64,000 bases of DNA, taken from positions 310,001 through 374,000 of the forward strand of contig NZ_JACHLR010000001.1 in the NCBI RefSeq assembly GCF_014204535.1. Direction: 5' to 3'. The notes under the pieces are model-generated. The model searched no databases. It saw only the letters and a list, made by a program, of their open reading frames with translations, and was not told where the DNA came from. Both the position numbers and the translations under genes were made by a program. The stretch comes from Novosphingobium chloroacetimidivorans (GTDB taxonomy: Bacteria; Pseudomonadota; Alphaproteobacteria; Sphingomonadales; Sphingomonadaceae). Positions 25,511 to 35,315 of the stretch are shown one piece after another (within the stretch, counting starts at the first letter, position 1; every line of letters begins with the position of its first letter).

Positions 25511-27054
25511 GCGCCGGCCAGATGGCCGCGGCGATCGGCGGCAAGACGCTTCAGCGCGAGGCGGCCCTGGCCGCGTTGAACGCAGGCAAGCCGTCGCTGG
25601 TGTGGAAGCGCCTGGTCGCCGACACCGAGACGCCGGTCGGCGCCGCGCTCAAGCTGTTCGAGCCAGAGCGTGGCGACTTCCTGCTCGAATCCGTGGAAGG
25701 TGGGGAGACGCGCGGACGCTACAGCCTGGTTGGCCTCGATCCGGATCTGGTGTTCCGCGCCGACCGCGAAGGCTGCGCGATCAACCGTTCGTGGCAGACC
25801 GACCAGGAGGCCTTCTCGCCGCTCGCGCGCGACAGCCTGGTCGAACTGCGGGCGCTGGTGGAAGCCTGCCGGATCGACGTGCCCGCCGAGCTGCCCAAGA
25901 CGCTGGCGTGCCTGGTAGGCTACTTCGGATACGAGACGATCGGCCTCGTCGAGACGCTGCCGCGGGCCCCGCAAAGCGCGCTCGAACTGCCGGACATGCT
26001 GTTCGTGCGCCCCTCGCTGATCCTCGTGTTCGATCGGCTGGGCGACGAGCTGTTCTGCGTCGCGCCGATCTGGCCGCAGAACCCGGCGAGCGGCGCCGAC
26101 CACGCGATCGTCGCCGCCGAGGAGCGCATCGACGAAGCCCTGCGCCGCCTCGGCCAGCCGGTGCCCGCTCTCCCTTCGATCGCGAATGAAGCCGAGCCGG
26201 AGCGCAGCGCCGTCATCGCGCCCGAAGACTACAAGGCCATGGTCCTGCGCGCCAAGGAATACATCGCGGCGGGCGACATCTTCCAGGTCGTGCTTGCCCA
26301 GCGCTTCACCTGCCCCTTCCCGCTGCCACCGATCGCGCTCTATCGCGCGCTGCGCCGGGTGAACCCCTCGCCCTTCCTGTATTTCCTCGACTTGCCCGGC
26401 TTTGCGCTGATCGGGTCCAGTCCCGAGATCCTGGTGCGCGTGCGCGATGGCGAAGTCACCATTCGCCCGATCGCCGGCACCCGCCCACGCGGCGCGACGC
26501 CGGCCGAGGATCGCGCCAACGAGGCCAGCCTCCTCGCCGATCCCAAGGAGCGCGCCGAGCACCTGATGCTCCTCGACCTGGGCCGCAACGATGTGGGGCG
26601 CGTGGCTTCGGCAGGCAGCGTCGAGGTCACCGACAGCTACATGGTCGAGCACTACAGCCACGTCATGCACATCGTCTCGAACGTGACGGGACGGCTCGAC
26701 ACCGCGAAGCACGACGCCATCGACGCGGTCTTCGCCGGCTTCCCCGCCGGCACCGTCTCGGGAGCGCCGAAGGTGCGCGCCTGCGAGGTGATCGCCGAAC
26801 TCGAGCCCGAGACTCGCGGCGCCTACGCCGGCGGTGTCGGCTACTTCGCGCCCGACGGCTCGGTCGACTCGTGCATCGTCCTGCGTACCGGCGTGCTCAA
26901 GGATGGCGTGCTCCACGTCCAGGCCGGCGCGGGCATCGTCGCCGACAGCGATCCCGCCTCGGAACAGCGCGAGTGCGAGGCCAAGTCCGGCGCCCTGTTC
27001 GCCGCCGCCCGCGAAGCGCTCCGCGTCGCGGGGGAGCCCGGGTTCGGGCAGTAG
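25507..27054 (+). CDS. trpE: Anthranilate synthase component I (515 aa)
   Basis: Converts chorismate to anthranilate with TrpG. The tryptophan feedback site LLESVEGG is at 59-66. The C-terminal chorismate-binding domain shows IGSSPEILVRV, PIAGTRPRG, LDLGRNDVGRV and FPAGTVSGAPKVRA. The GTG start overlaps the ppiD-like stop. It is separated from trpG by about 970 bases that hold a palindromic repeat and a lipoprotein gene. Confidence 0.97.
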   Translation: MSAGQMAAAIGGKTLQREAALAALNAGKPSLVWKRLVADTETPVGAALKLFEPERGDFLLESVEGGETRGRYSLVGLDPDLVFRADREGCAINRSWQTDQEAFSPLARDSLVELRALVEACRIDVPAELPKTLACLVGYFGYETIGLVETLPRAPQSALELPDMLFVRPSLILVFDRLGDELFCVAPIWPQNPASGADHAIVAAEERIDEALRRLGQPVPALPSIANEAEPERSAVIAPEDYKAMVLRAKEYIAAGDIFQVVLAQRFTCPFPLPPIALYRALRRVNPSPFLYFLDLPGFALIGSSPEILVRVRDGEVTIRPIAGTRPRGATPAEDRANEASLLADPKERAEHLMLLDLGRNDVGRVASAGSVEVTDSYMVEHYSHVMHIVSNVTGRLDTAKHDAIDAVFAGFPAGTVSGAPKVRACEVIAELEPETRGAYAGGVGYFAPDGSVDSCIVLRTGVLKDGVLHVQAGAGIVADSDPASEQRECEAKSGALFAAAREALRVAGEPGFGQ

Positions 27055-27080
27055 TTCGCTGGTCGGCCCTACGCCCTCTT

Positions 27081-27241
27081 CTTCGTCATTCCCGCGCAGG
27101 CGGGAATCCATCTCCGATGCGATCCGGAAGCGTGGGGTTGCGGGTCAAGGTGGCGCAAGCGGCCATGTCCCTTCGCGTCCACGCCGCTGCTCCAAACGAA
27201 TGCTCGGGAGATGGATCCCCGCCTTCGCGGGGATGACGAAA
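27081..27241. repeat. MITE-like palindromic element in the trp operon
   Basis: The ends are inverted copies of about 35 bases: TTCGTCATTCCCGCGCAGGC (27082-27101) and continuing to ATCCATCTCC at the left, and GGAGATGGATCCCCGCCTTC (27207-27226) to ATGACGAAAG at the right. Each arm is itself palindromic (CCCGC...GCGGG). About 90 unrelated bases lie between. This is the layout of a non-autonomous miniature element or REP bimer. The right arm supplies the ATG (27233) used by the following gene. Confidence 0.65.
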
Positions 27242-28030
27242 GTCGTGGGGTGCAGTCTCCCCCTGGTCCTCACCGCCTGCAGCGACCCACAGCCCAAAGC
27301 CGCCGCCAAGGCCCCTCCACCCCCGCCCTGCTCCGGCGCGACGTTCGAGGGCACGCCGCTGACGCACTGCATCGCCGACCCGGCGCTCCATACCGTCCGC
27401 ACCGTGCTCGGTCCGGGCGGCAAGCCCTACCGCAGCCTGTCCGAACTCGCCGTCGCTCTCGGGCCCAAGGCGAGCCAGGTCGCCTTCGCGATGAACGGCG
27501 GCATGTTCGACGAGGCGGGCATGCCGATCGGCTACTACGTGGAGAACGGCAGGCGCATCCATGCGCTCAATCGCAACGAGGGCTGGGGCAACTTCCACCT
27601 CCAGCCCAACGGCGTGTTCTTCGGCACGGGGACGCGCTGGGAGGTGCGAACCGCTGCCGACTTCGCCAGCCACGTCGCTCGTCGCCCTGACTTCGGCACC
27701 CAGTCCGGGCCGATGCTGGTCATCGCCGGCAAGCTGCATCCGCGCATCGACCGGGACGGGCCTTCGCAGAAGCTGCGCAACGCCGTGGGCGTCGACCGGC
27801 AAGGCCGCGCCCACTTCGTCATCAGCGAGGCGCCGATCTCGTTCGGCAAGCTCGCGCGCTACTTTCGCGACGAACTGCATACGCCCAATGCCCTGTTCCT
27901 CGACGGCAGCGTCTCCAGCCTCTGGGACCCGCGCATGGGCCGCGTCGACGGCGGGCCGCCGCTCGGCCCCCTGATCCTCGTTGAGAAAAAGTTGATCGGG
28001 GCCGAGAAAAGGACGAAGGCGGAGCCATGA
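27233..28030 (+). CDS. Phosphodiester-glycosidase-family lipoprotein (DUF2233) (265 aa)
   Basis: A short lipoprotein signal ends in LTAC (Cys16), then a Pro-rich linker. The core shows [55 protein letters not shown] and [11 protein letters not shown], the pattern of the NAGPA/DUF2233 phosphodiester glycosidase family. It is likely an envelope-anchored glycan-processing enzyme. The start is either ATG 27233, inside the repeat arm, or GTG 27245. It ends in ATGA overlap with trpG, so it is cotranscribed with the tryptophan genes although functionally unrelated. Confidence 0.8.
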   Translation: MTKVVGCSLPLVLTACSDPQPKAAAKAPPPPPCSGATFEGTPLTHCIADPALHTVRTVLGPGGKPYRSLSELAVALGPKASQVAFAMNGGMFDEAGMPIGYYVENGRRIHALNRNEGWGNFHLQPNGVFFGTGTRWEVRTAADFASHVARRPDFGTQSGPMLVIAGKLHPRIDRDGPSQKLRNAVGVDRQGRAHFVISEAPISFGKLARYFRDELHTPNALFLDGSVSSLWDPRMGRVDGGPPLGPLILVEKKLIGAEKRTKAEP

Positions 28031-28623
28031 TCCTGGTCATCGACAACTACGACAGCTTCACCTGGAACCTGGTCCACTACCTGATGGAATTGGGCGCCGA
28101 GGTAGAGGTCGTGCGCAACGATGCGCTGTCGGCGGGTCAGGCGATCACCAGCGGGGCGCAGGGCTTCCTGATCTCGCCCGGGCCCTGCACCCCGAACGAA
28201 GCCGGCATCAGCCTGGACCTCGTCGGCGCGGCGGCGGACGCGAAGCTGCCGCTGCTCGGCGTGTGCCTTGGCCATCAGGCGATCGGCCAGCACTTCGGCG
28301 GCAGCGTCGTGCGTGGCGGGCTGATGCACGGCAAGACCTCGCCCGTCACCCATGACGACAGTGGCGTGTTCGCCGGCATCCCGACGCCGTTCACCGCCAC
28401 GCGCTATCACTCGCTGATCGTCGAGGACATTCCGGCGAGCCTGCTGGTCAACGCCCGCTCTGACGACGGCCACGTCATGGGCTTTCGCCATGCCGAGTTG
28501 CCGATCCATGGCGTCCAGTTCCACCCCGAAAGTATCGCCACCGAGCACGGCCACGCCATGCTCGCCAACTTCCTGAAGACCTGCGGAATCGACGCGCGCC
28601 TGCCCGAACGGCTCAGCGCTTGA
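28027..28623 (+). CDS. trpG: Anthranilate synthase component II, glutamine amidotransferase (198 aa)
   Basis: Class I amidotransferase with Cys80 ([11 protein letters not shown]), His166 and Glu168 (QFHPES), and the oxyanion region [12 protein letters not shown]. It supplies ammonia to TrpE and may also serve aminodeoxychorismate synthase if no separate pabA exists. Coupled to genes on both sides (ATGA at 28027, TTGA at 28620). Confidence 0.95.
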   Translation: MILVIDNYDSFTWNLVHYLMELGAEVEVVRNDALSAGQAITSGAQGFLISPGPCTPNEAGISLDLVGAAADAKLPLLGVCLGHQAIGQHFGGSVVRGGLMHGKTSPVTHDDSGVFAGIPTPFTATRYHSLIVEDIPASLLVNARSDDGHVMGFRHAELPIHGVQFHPESIATEHGHAMLANFLKTCGIDARLPERLSA

Positions 28624-29600
28624 GCGTGCTCGTCACGCCCACGGTCGCCGAGACCGAAGCGCTGTTCGGGCGCATGCTCGATGGCGACATGCACGATGCC
28701 GAGATCACGGAAGTGCTGCTCGGCCTGTCGGACCGCAAGGAGACGGCGGAGGACATCGCCGGCGCCGTGCTCGCCATGCGTGCGCGCATGATCCCGGTCC
28801 AAGCACCGGCGAATGCCATCGACGTGTGCGGCACCGGCGGCGACGGACAGCACAGTCTCAACGTCTCCACCGCCGTGGCGATCGTCGTCGCGGCGTGCGG
28901 CGTGCCGGTCGCCAAGCATGGCAATCGCGCCGCCTCCTCGAAAGCAGGCGGCGCCGACACGCTCGAAGCGCTGGGTCTCGATCTCGATCGCGCCAGCGAG
29001 CGGGCGGAAGAGACGCTGGCGGACATGGGCCTGGCGTTCCTGTTCGCGCAAAAGCACCACCCCGCGCTCGCGCGCATCGCCCCGATCCGCAAGGCGATCG
29101 GCAAGCGCACAATCTTCAATCTCACGGGTCCCCTGGCAAACCCGGCAGGCGTGACCCGCCAGTTGGTGGGCGTCGCCAACCCGGTCTACGTACCAATCTA
29201 TTGCGATGCGATGGCGATGGTCGGCACGGGCGCCGCCATCGTCGTCGGCGGAGAGGAGGGCCTCGACGAACTCTCGATCGACGGCCCCAGCATCGTCTCG
29301 ACCCTGAACTGCGCCGACGTGGCAAGCCGCGTCACACCCGAGGATGCCGGCCTCTCCAGCCACCCGCTCGAGGAACTGCGAGGCGGTGATGCCGCCTACA
29401 ACGCAGCCGCCTTGCGCCGTCTGCTCGACGGCGAGTTGGGTGCCTATCGCGACGCCGTGCTGCTCAACGCTGCGGCCGCGCTGATCCTTGCGGGCGAAGC
29501 GAGCGATTGGCGCGACGGCGCCGAGGAAGCGGCCGAGGTCATCGACAAGGGTCTCGCCAAGGCGTTGCTCGACTGCTGGATCCAGACCACCGCCCGATAA
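28620..29600 (+). CDS. trpD: Anthranilate phosphoribosyltransferase (326 aa)
   Basis: Signature GTGGDG (71-76), NVSTAVAIV and [12 protein letters not shown] (99-110) bind PRPP and anthranilate; second metal motif DELS is present. The TTG start at 28620 overlaps the trpG stop; a GTG two codons later is the alternative. Second step of tryptophan synthesis. Confidence 0.96.
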   Translation: MSVLVTPTVAETEALFGRMLDGDMHDAEITEVLLGLSDRKETAEDIAGAVLAMRARMIPVQAPANAIDVCGTGGDGQHSLNVSTAVAIVVAACGVPVAKHGNRAASSKAGGADTLEALGLDLDRASERAEETLADMGLAFLFAQKHHPALARIAPIRKAIGKRTIFNLTGPLANPAGVTRQLVGVANPVYVPIYCDAMAMVGTGAAIVVGGEEGLDELSIDGPSIVSTLNCADVASRVTPEDAGLSSHPLEELRGGDAAYNAAALRRLLDGELGAYRDAVLLNAAAALILAGEASDWRDGAEEAAEVIDKGLAKALLDCWIQTTAR

Positions 29601-29632
29601 TCCGCCCCAAAGCGTTTCAGCCGGAAAGCAAG

Positions 29633-30421
29633 ATGCCCGACAAGCTCACCGAGATCTGCGCGACCAAGCGCGAGGAAGTAACGACACGCCAGGGCTATGC
29701 CACCATCGGCGACCTCGATGCACGTGCCGCCGAGCAGACACCGCCGCGCGGTTTCCGAAAGGCACTTGAATCCAAGGCGGCAAGCGGCTTCGCGCTAATC
29801 GCAGAGATCAAGAAAGCTTCACCCTCCAAGGGTTTGATCCGGGCTGATTTCCGGCCGGCCGAGCACGCGCTGGCCTATCAACATGGCGGAGCAGCCTGCC
29901 TCTCGGTTCTCACCGACGAGCCGTACTTCCAAGGTCATGAGGACTTCCTCATGGATGCCCGCGCCGCGTGTGACCTGCCGGTCCTGCGGAAGGATTTCAT
30001 GATCGATCCCTGGCAAGTTGCCGAGGCGCGAGCGATCGGTGCGGATGCGATCCTGATCATCGTCGCCGCGCTCGATGACGTGCAGATGGCGGAGATCGAG
30101 GCCGCGGCGATCGAGCGCGGCATGGACGTCCTCGTCGAAGTTCATAACGAAGATGAGATGAGCCGTGCCAGCCTGTTGAAATCACGCCTGATCGGGGTGA
30201 ACAACCGCGACCTGAAGCGCTTCGCCACCGATATCGCCACGACCGAGCGGCTAGCTCCGCTCGCCCCCGAAGGCACGCTTCTGGTGAGCGAAAGCGGCAT
30301 CAACAGCCATGCAGATCTGCAGCGCCTGTCCTCCTGCGGTGCGCGCACCTTCCTCGTCGGCGAGAGCCTGATGCGTCAGCCCGATGTCGAGGCGGCCACA
30401 CGCACCCTCCTGTTCGGCTGA
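29633..30421 (+). CDS. trpC: Indole-3-glycerol phosphate synthase (262 aa)
   Basis: TIM-barrel enzyme with the family signature [13 protein letters not shown] (about 55-67), [19 protein letters not shown] and LIGVNNRDL. The ATG at 29633 has GGAAAG upstream. Fourth step of tryptophan synthesis. trpF, trpB and trpA are not in the window, a normal split in alphaproteobacteria. Confidence 0.96.
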   Translation: MPDKLTEICATKREEVTTRQGYATIGDLDARAAEQTPPRGFRKALESKAASGFALIAEIKKASPSKGLIRADFRPAEHALAYQHGGAACLSVLTDEPYFQGHEDFLMDARAACDLPVLRKDFMIDPWQVAEARAIGADAILIIVAALDDVQMAEIEAAAIERGMDVLVEVHNEDEMSRASLLKSRLIGVNNRDLKRFATDIATTERLAPLAPEGTLLVSESGINSHADLQRLSSCGARTFLVGESLMRQPDVEAATRTLLFG

Positions 30422-30565
30422 ACGCCAGACGTTCCTGTCCTACAGGCATGACCTCTGGCATGACACCAACATGACTCGCCGCCCCTTCAACGCTCGTCCT
30501 GTCGACCCTGCCACCATCGTCGAAAAGCAATGTTGCTGGACACCGGCAATTGCGGCAACTCGCCC

Positions 30566-31045
30566 ATGAGCACGTCGCTGACGCATATCGATGCCGAGGG
30601 CACCGCGCGCATGGTCGACGTCGGCGCCAAGGCTGAAACCCAGCGGCTCGCCATCGCCTCGGGGCGCATCCGCATGAGCGCCGAAGCGCTTGCCGCCATA
30701 CGCGCCGGCGATGCTCCCAAGGGCGATGTCCTGGGCACCGCGCGCATCGCCGGCATCATGGCGGCCAAGCGCACGGGCGATCTCATCCCCATGTGCCACC
30801 CCCTTGCGATCGACGCGGTGAACCTGGACTTTGCCTTCGAGGAGAATGCGGTGCGCGCGGTTGCAACCGTCTCGCTCACCGGTCGCACCGGAGTGGAGAT
30901 GGAGGCCATCACCGCCGTGACGATCGCGCTCGTCACCATCTACGACATGGCCAAGGCGCTCGACAAAGCCATGGTGATCGAAGACGTGCGCCTCATCGAG
31001 AAACGCGGCGGCAAGTCCGGCCACTGGCGCGCCGCCACCGCATGA
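30566..31045 (+). CDS. moaC: Cyclic pyranopterin monophosphate synthase (159 aa)
   Basis: Molybdenum cofactor pathway enzyme. [17 protein letters not shown] and the C-terminal KRGGKSG match MoaC. ATG 30566 gives the usual length; a frame start at 30530 would add 12 unconserved residues. The 144 bases after trpC hold no clear terminator. ATGA overlap with moeA. Confidence 0.95.
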   Translation: MSTSLTHIDAEGTARMVDVGAKAETQRLAIASGRIRMSAEALAAIRAGDAPKGDVLGTARIAGIMAAKRTGDLIPMCHPLAIDAVNLDFAFEENAVRAVATVSLTGRTGVEMEAITAVTIALVTIYDMAKALDKAMVIEDVRLIEKRGGKSGHWRAATA

Positions 31046-32262
31046 CCCGTGAACCGCCTATCTCGCTAGAGGACGCGCAAGCGCGGCTCCTGGCACTCGC
31101 CGCGCCACTCCCGCTCGAACGCGTCGACATCGACAGCGCGCTCGGGCGCTACCTCGCCGAACCCCTGAGAGCCCGCCGGACGCAGCCGTTCGCGGCGCTT
31201 TCGGCGATGGATGGCTATGCCGTGGGCGAAGGCGATCTCGCAGGCCCGTGGCAGATCGTCGGCGAAAGCGCCGCCGGTCATCCGTTCGCCGGACGCTTCG
31301 CGCGTGGACAAGCCATCCGCATCTCGACCGGCGCGGTGGTTCCCGAAGACGCCGCAGCCGTGATCCTGCAGGAGGATGTCGGGCGCGCGGGCGATCGGCT
31401 GACCCTGACCGGCGAGCCGCCCTTCCCGGCGCACAAGCACATCCGGCCGCGCGGGATGGACTTCTCCGAAGGCGCCGAGGTCCTGGCTGCCGGCGTGCGG
31501 ATCGGGCCCGCCCAGCTGGCCCTGGCGATCAGCGCCGGCCACGCCTACATCCCCGTGCGCCGCCGTCCTCGGGTCATGGTCATGGACAGCGGTGACGAGC
31601 TCGCAGCCGATCCCGAAGCCTGCGGCGCGCACCAGATCCCGGCGAGCAACGGCGCCATGCTTGCAGCGATGGCGCGCTCGGTCTCTTGCGATGTGCAGCG
31701 GATCGGCCCGGTGCCCGACACGATGGACGATCTCGCGGCAGCCTTCGCGCAGGCCGAGCAGGCGGACGTGATCGTTACCAGCGGCGGCGCTTCGGTGGGC
31801 GACCACGATCTCGTGCGGCCCGCGCTGGAAACCTGGGGCGCGCGCATCGGCTTCTGGCGCGTGGCGATCAAGCCTGGCAAGCCGATCCTGGTGGCAACGC
31901 GGGAGACTGCGGGTCGTCGGCAGATCATCCTGGGCCTGCCCGGCAATCCCGTCTCAAGCCATGTCACCGCCTACCTGTTCATGCTCCCGCTGCTCCGCGC
32001 GCTGCTCGGTTCCGGCAATCCGTTGCCAGCGTCGATGCCCATGCGTCTCGACGCTCCACTCCCTGCGAACGGGGGGCGGCGCGCCTTTGTCAGGGCGCTG
32101 TGGCAGGACGACGGCGTGACCGCGCAGCCGCAGCAGGACAGCAGCGCCCTTGCCTCGCTGGCGGCCAGCAACGTGCTTCTCGATCGCGCGGCCCATGCGC
32201 CAGCAGCAGCAGCGGGCGAGGTCATCCGCGGATATTGGCTGGAGAATGGCGGAACCGCTTGA
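31042..32262 (+). CDS. moeA: Molybdopterin molybdenumtransferase (406 aa)
   Basis: Inserts molybdate into adenylylated molybdopterin. [32 protein letters not shown], the molybdopterin-binding [14 protein letters not shown] and [12 protein letters not shown] are characteristic. Start overlaps the moaC stop. Full length. Confidence 0.95.
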   Translation: MTREPPISLEDAQARLLALAAPLPLERVDIDSALGRYLAEPLRARRTQPFAALSAMDGYAVGEGDLAGPWQIVGESAAGHPFAGRFARGQAIRISTGAVVPEDAAAVILQEDVGRAGDRLTLTGEPPFPAHKHIRPRGMDFSEGAEVLAAGVRIGPAQLALAISAGHAYIPVRRRPRVMVMDSGDELAADPEACGAHQIPASNGAMLAAMARSVSCDVQRIGPVPDTMDDLAAAFAQAEQADVIVTSGGASVGDHDLVRPALETWGARIGFWRVAIKPGKPILVATRETAGRRQIILGLPGNPVSSHVTAYLFMLPLLRALLGSGNPLPASMPMRLDAPLPANGGRRAFVRALWQDDGVTAQPQQDSSALASLAASNVLLDRAAHAPAAAAGEVIRGYWLENGGTA

Positions 32263-32286
32263 CGGCATGATTTCTGTTGCTTAATT

Positions 32287-32301
32287 GTTCGCCAATTGTT
32301 C
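32287..32301 (+). promoter_or_regulatory. LexA box upstream of lexA
   Basis: GTTC-GCCAATT-GTTC is an exact match to the alphaproteobacterial SOS box GTTC-N7-GTTC, 30 bases before the lexA ATG. The second GTTC is also the first half of GTTC-ACGAGAA-GAAC (32298-32312). It implies autoregulation of lexA. Confidence 0.85.
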
Positions 32302-32331
32302 ACGAGAAGAACGCCTGAGGAGGCGGCGGAC

Positions 32332-33018
32332 ATGTTGACACGCAAGCAGCACGAATTGCTCCGGTTCATCCAGGTCCGCCTTGAGGAGACGGGCATCTCC
32401 CCCAGTTTCGAGGAGATGAAGGAGGCGTTGGATCTCAAGTCGAAGTCGGGCGTCCATCGCCTGATCTCCGCGCTGGAGGAACGCGGCTTCATCCGCCGCC
32501 TGCCGAACCGCGCGAGAGCCCTCGAGGTGCTGAAACAGCCCGAGAACCTTGGCGCACGCGCGCCTGTCCCCCGTGCCGCGGCGAACAGCAACGAGACGGT
32601 ACGTCCGCGGGCTGCCGTCGTGCCTCCGGCGAACGACGTGATCGAGATCCCCTTGCACGGCCGGATCGCCGCTGGCGTGCCGATCGAAGCGCTGGAAGGG
32701 CAAACCACTTTGCCGGTTCCTGCCGCACTGCTGGGTGCCGGAGAGCATTATGCGCTCGAAGTCTCGGGCGACTCCATGATCGAGGCCGGCATCCTCGACG
32801 GTGACTTCGCCCTGGTGAAGCGCACCGCCACTGCTCGCGATGGCGAGATCGTGGTGGCGCTCGTCCACGGTGAGGAGGCAACCCTCAAGTACTTGCGCCG
32901 CGAAAATGGAATGGTCTGCCTCGATCCGGCGAATGCCGCCTACGAGCCGCAGATCTACCACACGGGCGAGGTCGAGGTGCAGGGCAAGCTCGCTGGGCTT
33001 CTGCGCCGCTACAACTAA
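32332..33018 (+). CDS. lexA: LexA repressor (228 aa)
   Basis: An N-terminal winged helix ([19 protein letters not shown]) is followed by a linker and an S24 autoprotease domain with cleavage pair Ala114-Gly115, nucleophile Ser148 (VSGDSM) and Lys163. Starts at ATG 32332 with AGGAGG eight bases upstream. It represses the SOS regulon, including itself through the box at 32287 and probably the radical-SAM gene at 59129. Confidence 0.96.
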   Translation: MLTRKQHELLRFIQVRLEETGISPSFEEMKEALDLKSKSGVHRLISALEERGFIRRLPNRARALEVLKQPENLGARAPVPRAAANSNETVRPRAAVVPPANDVIEIPLHGRIAAGVPIEALEGQTTLPVPAALLGAGEHYALEVSGDSMIEAGILDGDFALVKRTATARDGEIVVALVHGEEATLKYLRRENGMVCLDPANAAYEPQIYHTGEVEVQGKLAGLLRRYN

Positions 33019-33030
33019 GCGGCGCTCCGT

Positions 33031-35295
33031 TTAGCGCGATGGCTGCAGAGCCGGCGACGAAGGTGGGTGTTCCGGCGGGTGGCGGCTCGGCTTTCTTGGC
33101 GGAACCTCGGCAACACGCCACCACCCATGCCGACCCTCGCCTTCTGCAACGGTCCGGATGTGCGGGTCGTATAGATCGATCGCCAGACCTCCGGTCTGCC
33201 TGAGCAGGTCGCGATCGGCCTTTAGCCACCTGGGCCGGCAGCTGCGCGGAAGCCAGCGGTCGGCAATTACCAGATCGACCCGCTCGCAAGCCGCGGCCAG
33301 CGAGCGTTCCGGCAGAGCGCCTCTGCTGCGCGTCAGCAGCAGACGCCAATCGCGCCCACCGCGCGTGACCACCAGAACACAAGTATCGGTGTTGCAGCGC
33401 GCGCCCGGCCACGACGAGATGAGCACGGGTTCACCGCTCATGCTGGCAATCTCAATAAGATTGTCACGCACGAACTCGCTCTTCGTCTCCCGCAGCACGT
33501 AGAGCACCGCGCCATCGTTCGAGGTTATGCCGACGTGCCGCCCATCTCCGGATACGAGCACATCCGCCGGCCGGGCGGTCAGCAGCAGGGCCACGCCGGC
33601 ACCTGCGGGCAGCAATCCGAACCAGCGCACCCGTCCGCTCCACAGCCCGATCCAGACCGCGCCGGCGATGAACAGAGCGAGCGCCTCGCCGCCGAAAGCC
33701 GGCATTACCGTGACCGAACCCGGCCTGCTCGCCACCCAATGCGCGATCGCGGTCAGCAGGCTCACGGCCTGGCCCGCGACCCACCACACCGGCGCTCCCA
33801 AACCGACCAGATCGAGCACGAGCGCGCCAAGGACTGCAGGCATGATCACGAGCGTCGTCAACGGGATAGCGATCATGTTCGCCAAGGCGCCGTAAATTCC
33901 CGCGCGATGGAAATGGTACAAGCCGATCGGCATCAGCGCCAGTTCGATGACCACGCCGGTGACCAGCACCATGGCGAGATGGCGAAGCAACCGCACGAGC
34001 AAACCCTCTTCCCGTGGGGCGAGAAAAGCACGGGTTGGCGCTGCGCCGGACACGGCGACGATCGCCAGGACGGCTGCAAAGCTCATCTGGAAGCTTGGCC
34101 CCATGACCGCTTCGGGCCAGAGCAGCAGAACCAGGAACGCAGCCACCGCCAACATGCGGAGCGACAGTGCCTCCCGGCCCAGCGCGAGCGCGGCAAGCAC
34201 AAGCAAGGCACCGATACAGGATCGCACCGTCGGCACCTGCGAGCCGCTGACGAGGGTGTAGCTTAAGCCGGCGAGAGCTCCGAATCCGGCGGCGACCACA
34301 GGCAGGCGCACGCGCAGCGCGAGCCACGGCCATAGCGCCAAGAGCCGCAGCGCCATGACGTATACCGCGCCGACGACGGAGCTGACGTGCAACCCACTTA
34401 TGGAAAGCAGATGCGCCAGGCCGGAGTCGCGCATGGCTTCGGTGTCGGCGTCAGAAATCCCGCCCATGTCGCCGGTCACCAGGGCTGCCGCGATGCCCGA
34501 GTCTGCCGGGTCAAGCTGCGAGCGGACATGATCGTTCAAAGCTCGCTGCAAGCCGTTCAGCCAGACTCCGCCTCGTCCCGGTTCGAGCTCCTCCGGTACC
34601 GACAGAGCCGATCCGGTCGCAGCCAAGCCGCTGAACCACGCCGTACGGGCAAAGTTGTAGCCACCAGGAAGCATCGGGGCAGCCGGCGGAACAAGCCTCG
34701 CGCGCATCTTGACCAGTGCACCGGCGCGCCAGGTCCCCGTAGATCCGATGCCATCCGGCAGGTTCAATCGCACGCGAATAGCGCGCCCGCTTCCCGGCTC
34801 TCGGGTCGCGAGAACGATGCGCGTGCGCTCTTGCGCCGGTTGCGGCTCCACGGCCAGGATGCGTCCCGTAAGCGTCGCAACCATAGGGCGGGCAATCGGC
34901 TCGGCGCCCACCAGATGTGACCGCATCCACACCGATCCACATCCGGCGGCAAGGACCAGCGGCACGACGATGCCACTCAACCTGATGTATGGGTACCTGC
35001 CATCGGGTTGTAGGCATGCCGCGCAGGCCACTGCGATCCCGAGAGAAAGCGCGATTAGCGTCAGCCACTCGGCCGGACTGGAAAGCGCGAACCAGAACAC
35101 GATGCCAGTGCCGAATGCGACCGCGAGCCAAGGCGCACGATCGAAGCCCGCACCGCCAAGAAATTGCTCGGCGGAGTGCAAGGGCCTCGACAAGCGCCGC
35201 GCGCTGTTCCATGGCCGATGTTGCAGTGCAGCGCTCTCCGGAGCGGCTTCGGGCGGGATATCTGGGCGCGCGGCTCCTGTGGCCATGACGCGCAT
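33031..35295 (-). CDS. comEC: ComEC/Rec2-family competence membrane protein (about 754 aa)
   Basis: An N-terminal soluble DUF4131-like part follows several membrane segments. The central competence domain has DSGLAHLLSISGLHVS and TVRSCIGALLVL with many membrane helices. The C-terminal region (from about 575) has no HxHxDH motif, so the metallo-beta-lactamase domain of Gram-positive ComEC is missing or degenerate, as in many alphaproteobacteria. It probably forms the inner-membrane DNA uptake channel. The start is uncertain: ATG 35295 or 35286. It converges with lexA (12-base gap) and diverges from gltX. Confidence 0.85.
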   Translation of the reverse strand: MRVMATGAARPDIPPEAAPESAALQHRPWNSARRLSRPLHSAEQFLGGAGFDRAPWLAVAFGTGIVFWFALSSPAEWLTLIALSLGIAVACAACLQPDGRYPYIRLSGIVVPLVLAAGCGSVWMRSHLVGAEPIARPMVATLTGRILAVEPQPAQERTRIVLATREPGSGRAIRVRLNLPDGIGSTGTWRAGALVKMRARLVPPAAPMLPGGYNFARTAWFSGLAATGSALSVPEELEPGRGGVWLNGLQRALNDHVRSQLDPADSGIAAALVTGDMGGISDADTEAMRDSGLAHLLSISGLHVSSVVGAVYVMALRLLALWPWLALRVRLPVVAAGFGALAGLSYTLVSGSQVPTVRSCIGALLVLAALALGREALSLRMLAVAAFLVLLLWPEAVMGPSFQMSFAAVLAIVAVSGAAPTRAFLAPREEGLLVRLLRHLAMVLVTGVVIELALMPIGLYHFHRAGIYGALANMIAIPLTTLVIMPAVLGALVLDLVGLGAPVWWVAGQAVSLLTAIAHWVASRPGSVTVMPAFGGEALALFIAGAVWIGLWSGRVRWFGLLPAGAGVALLLTARPADVLVSGDGRHVGITSNDGAVLYVLRETKSEFVRDNLIEIASMSGEPVLISSWPGARCNTDTCVLVVTRGGRDWRLLLTRSRGALPERSLAAACERVDLVIADRWLPRSCRPRWLKADRDLLRQTGGLAIDLYDPHIRTVAEGEGRHGWWRVAEVPPRKPSRHPPEHPPSSPALQPSR

Positions 35296-35315
35296 AGGAC
35301 AGGAAGGATGGAGTG

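Noticed and set aside
25369-27111. A 580-codon open frame antisense to trpE
   Set aside because: Shadow frame; trpE is well supported on the other strand.
30384-30569. Possible leader peptide between trpC and moaC, containing Cys-Cys-Trp
   Set aside because: It lies downstream of the trp genes, has a single Trp, and no attenuator hairpins follow; not a trp leader.
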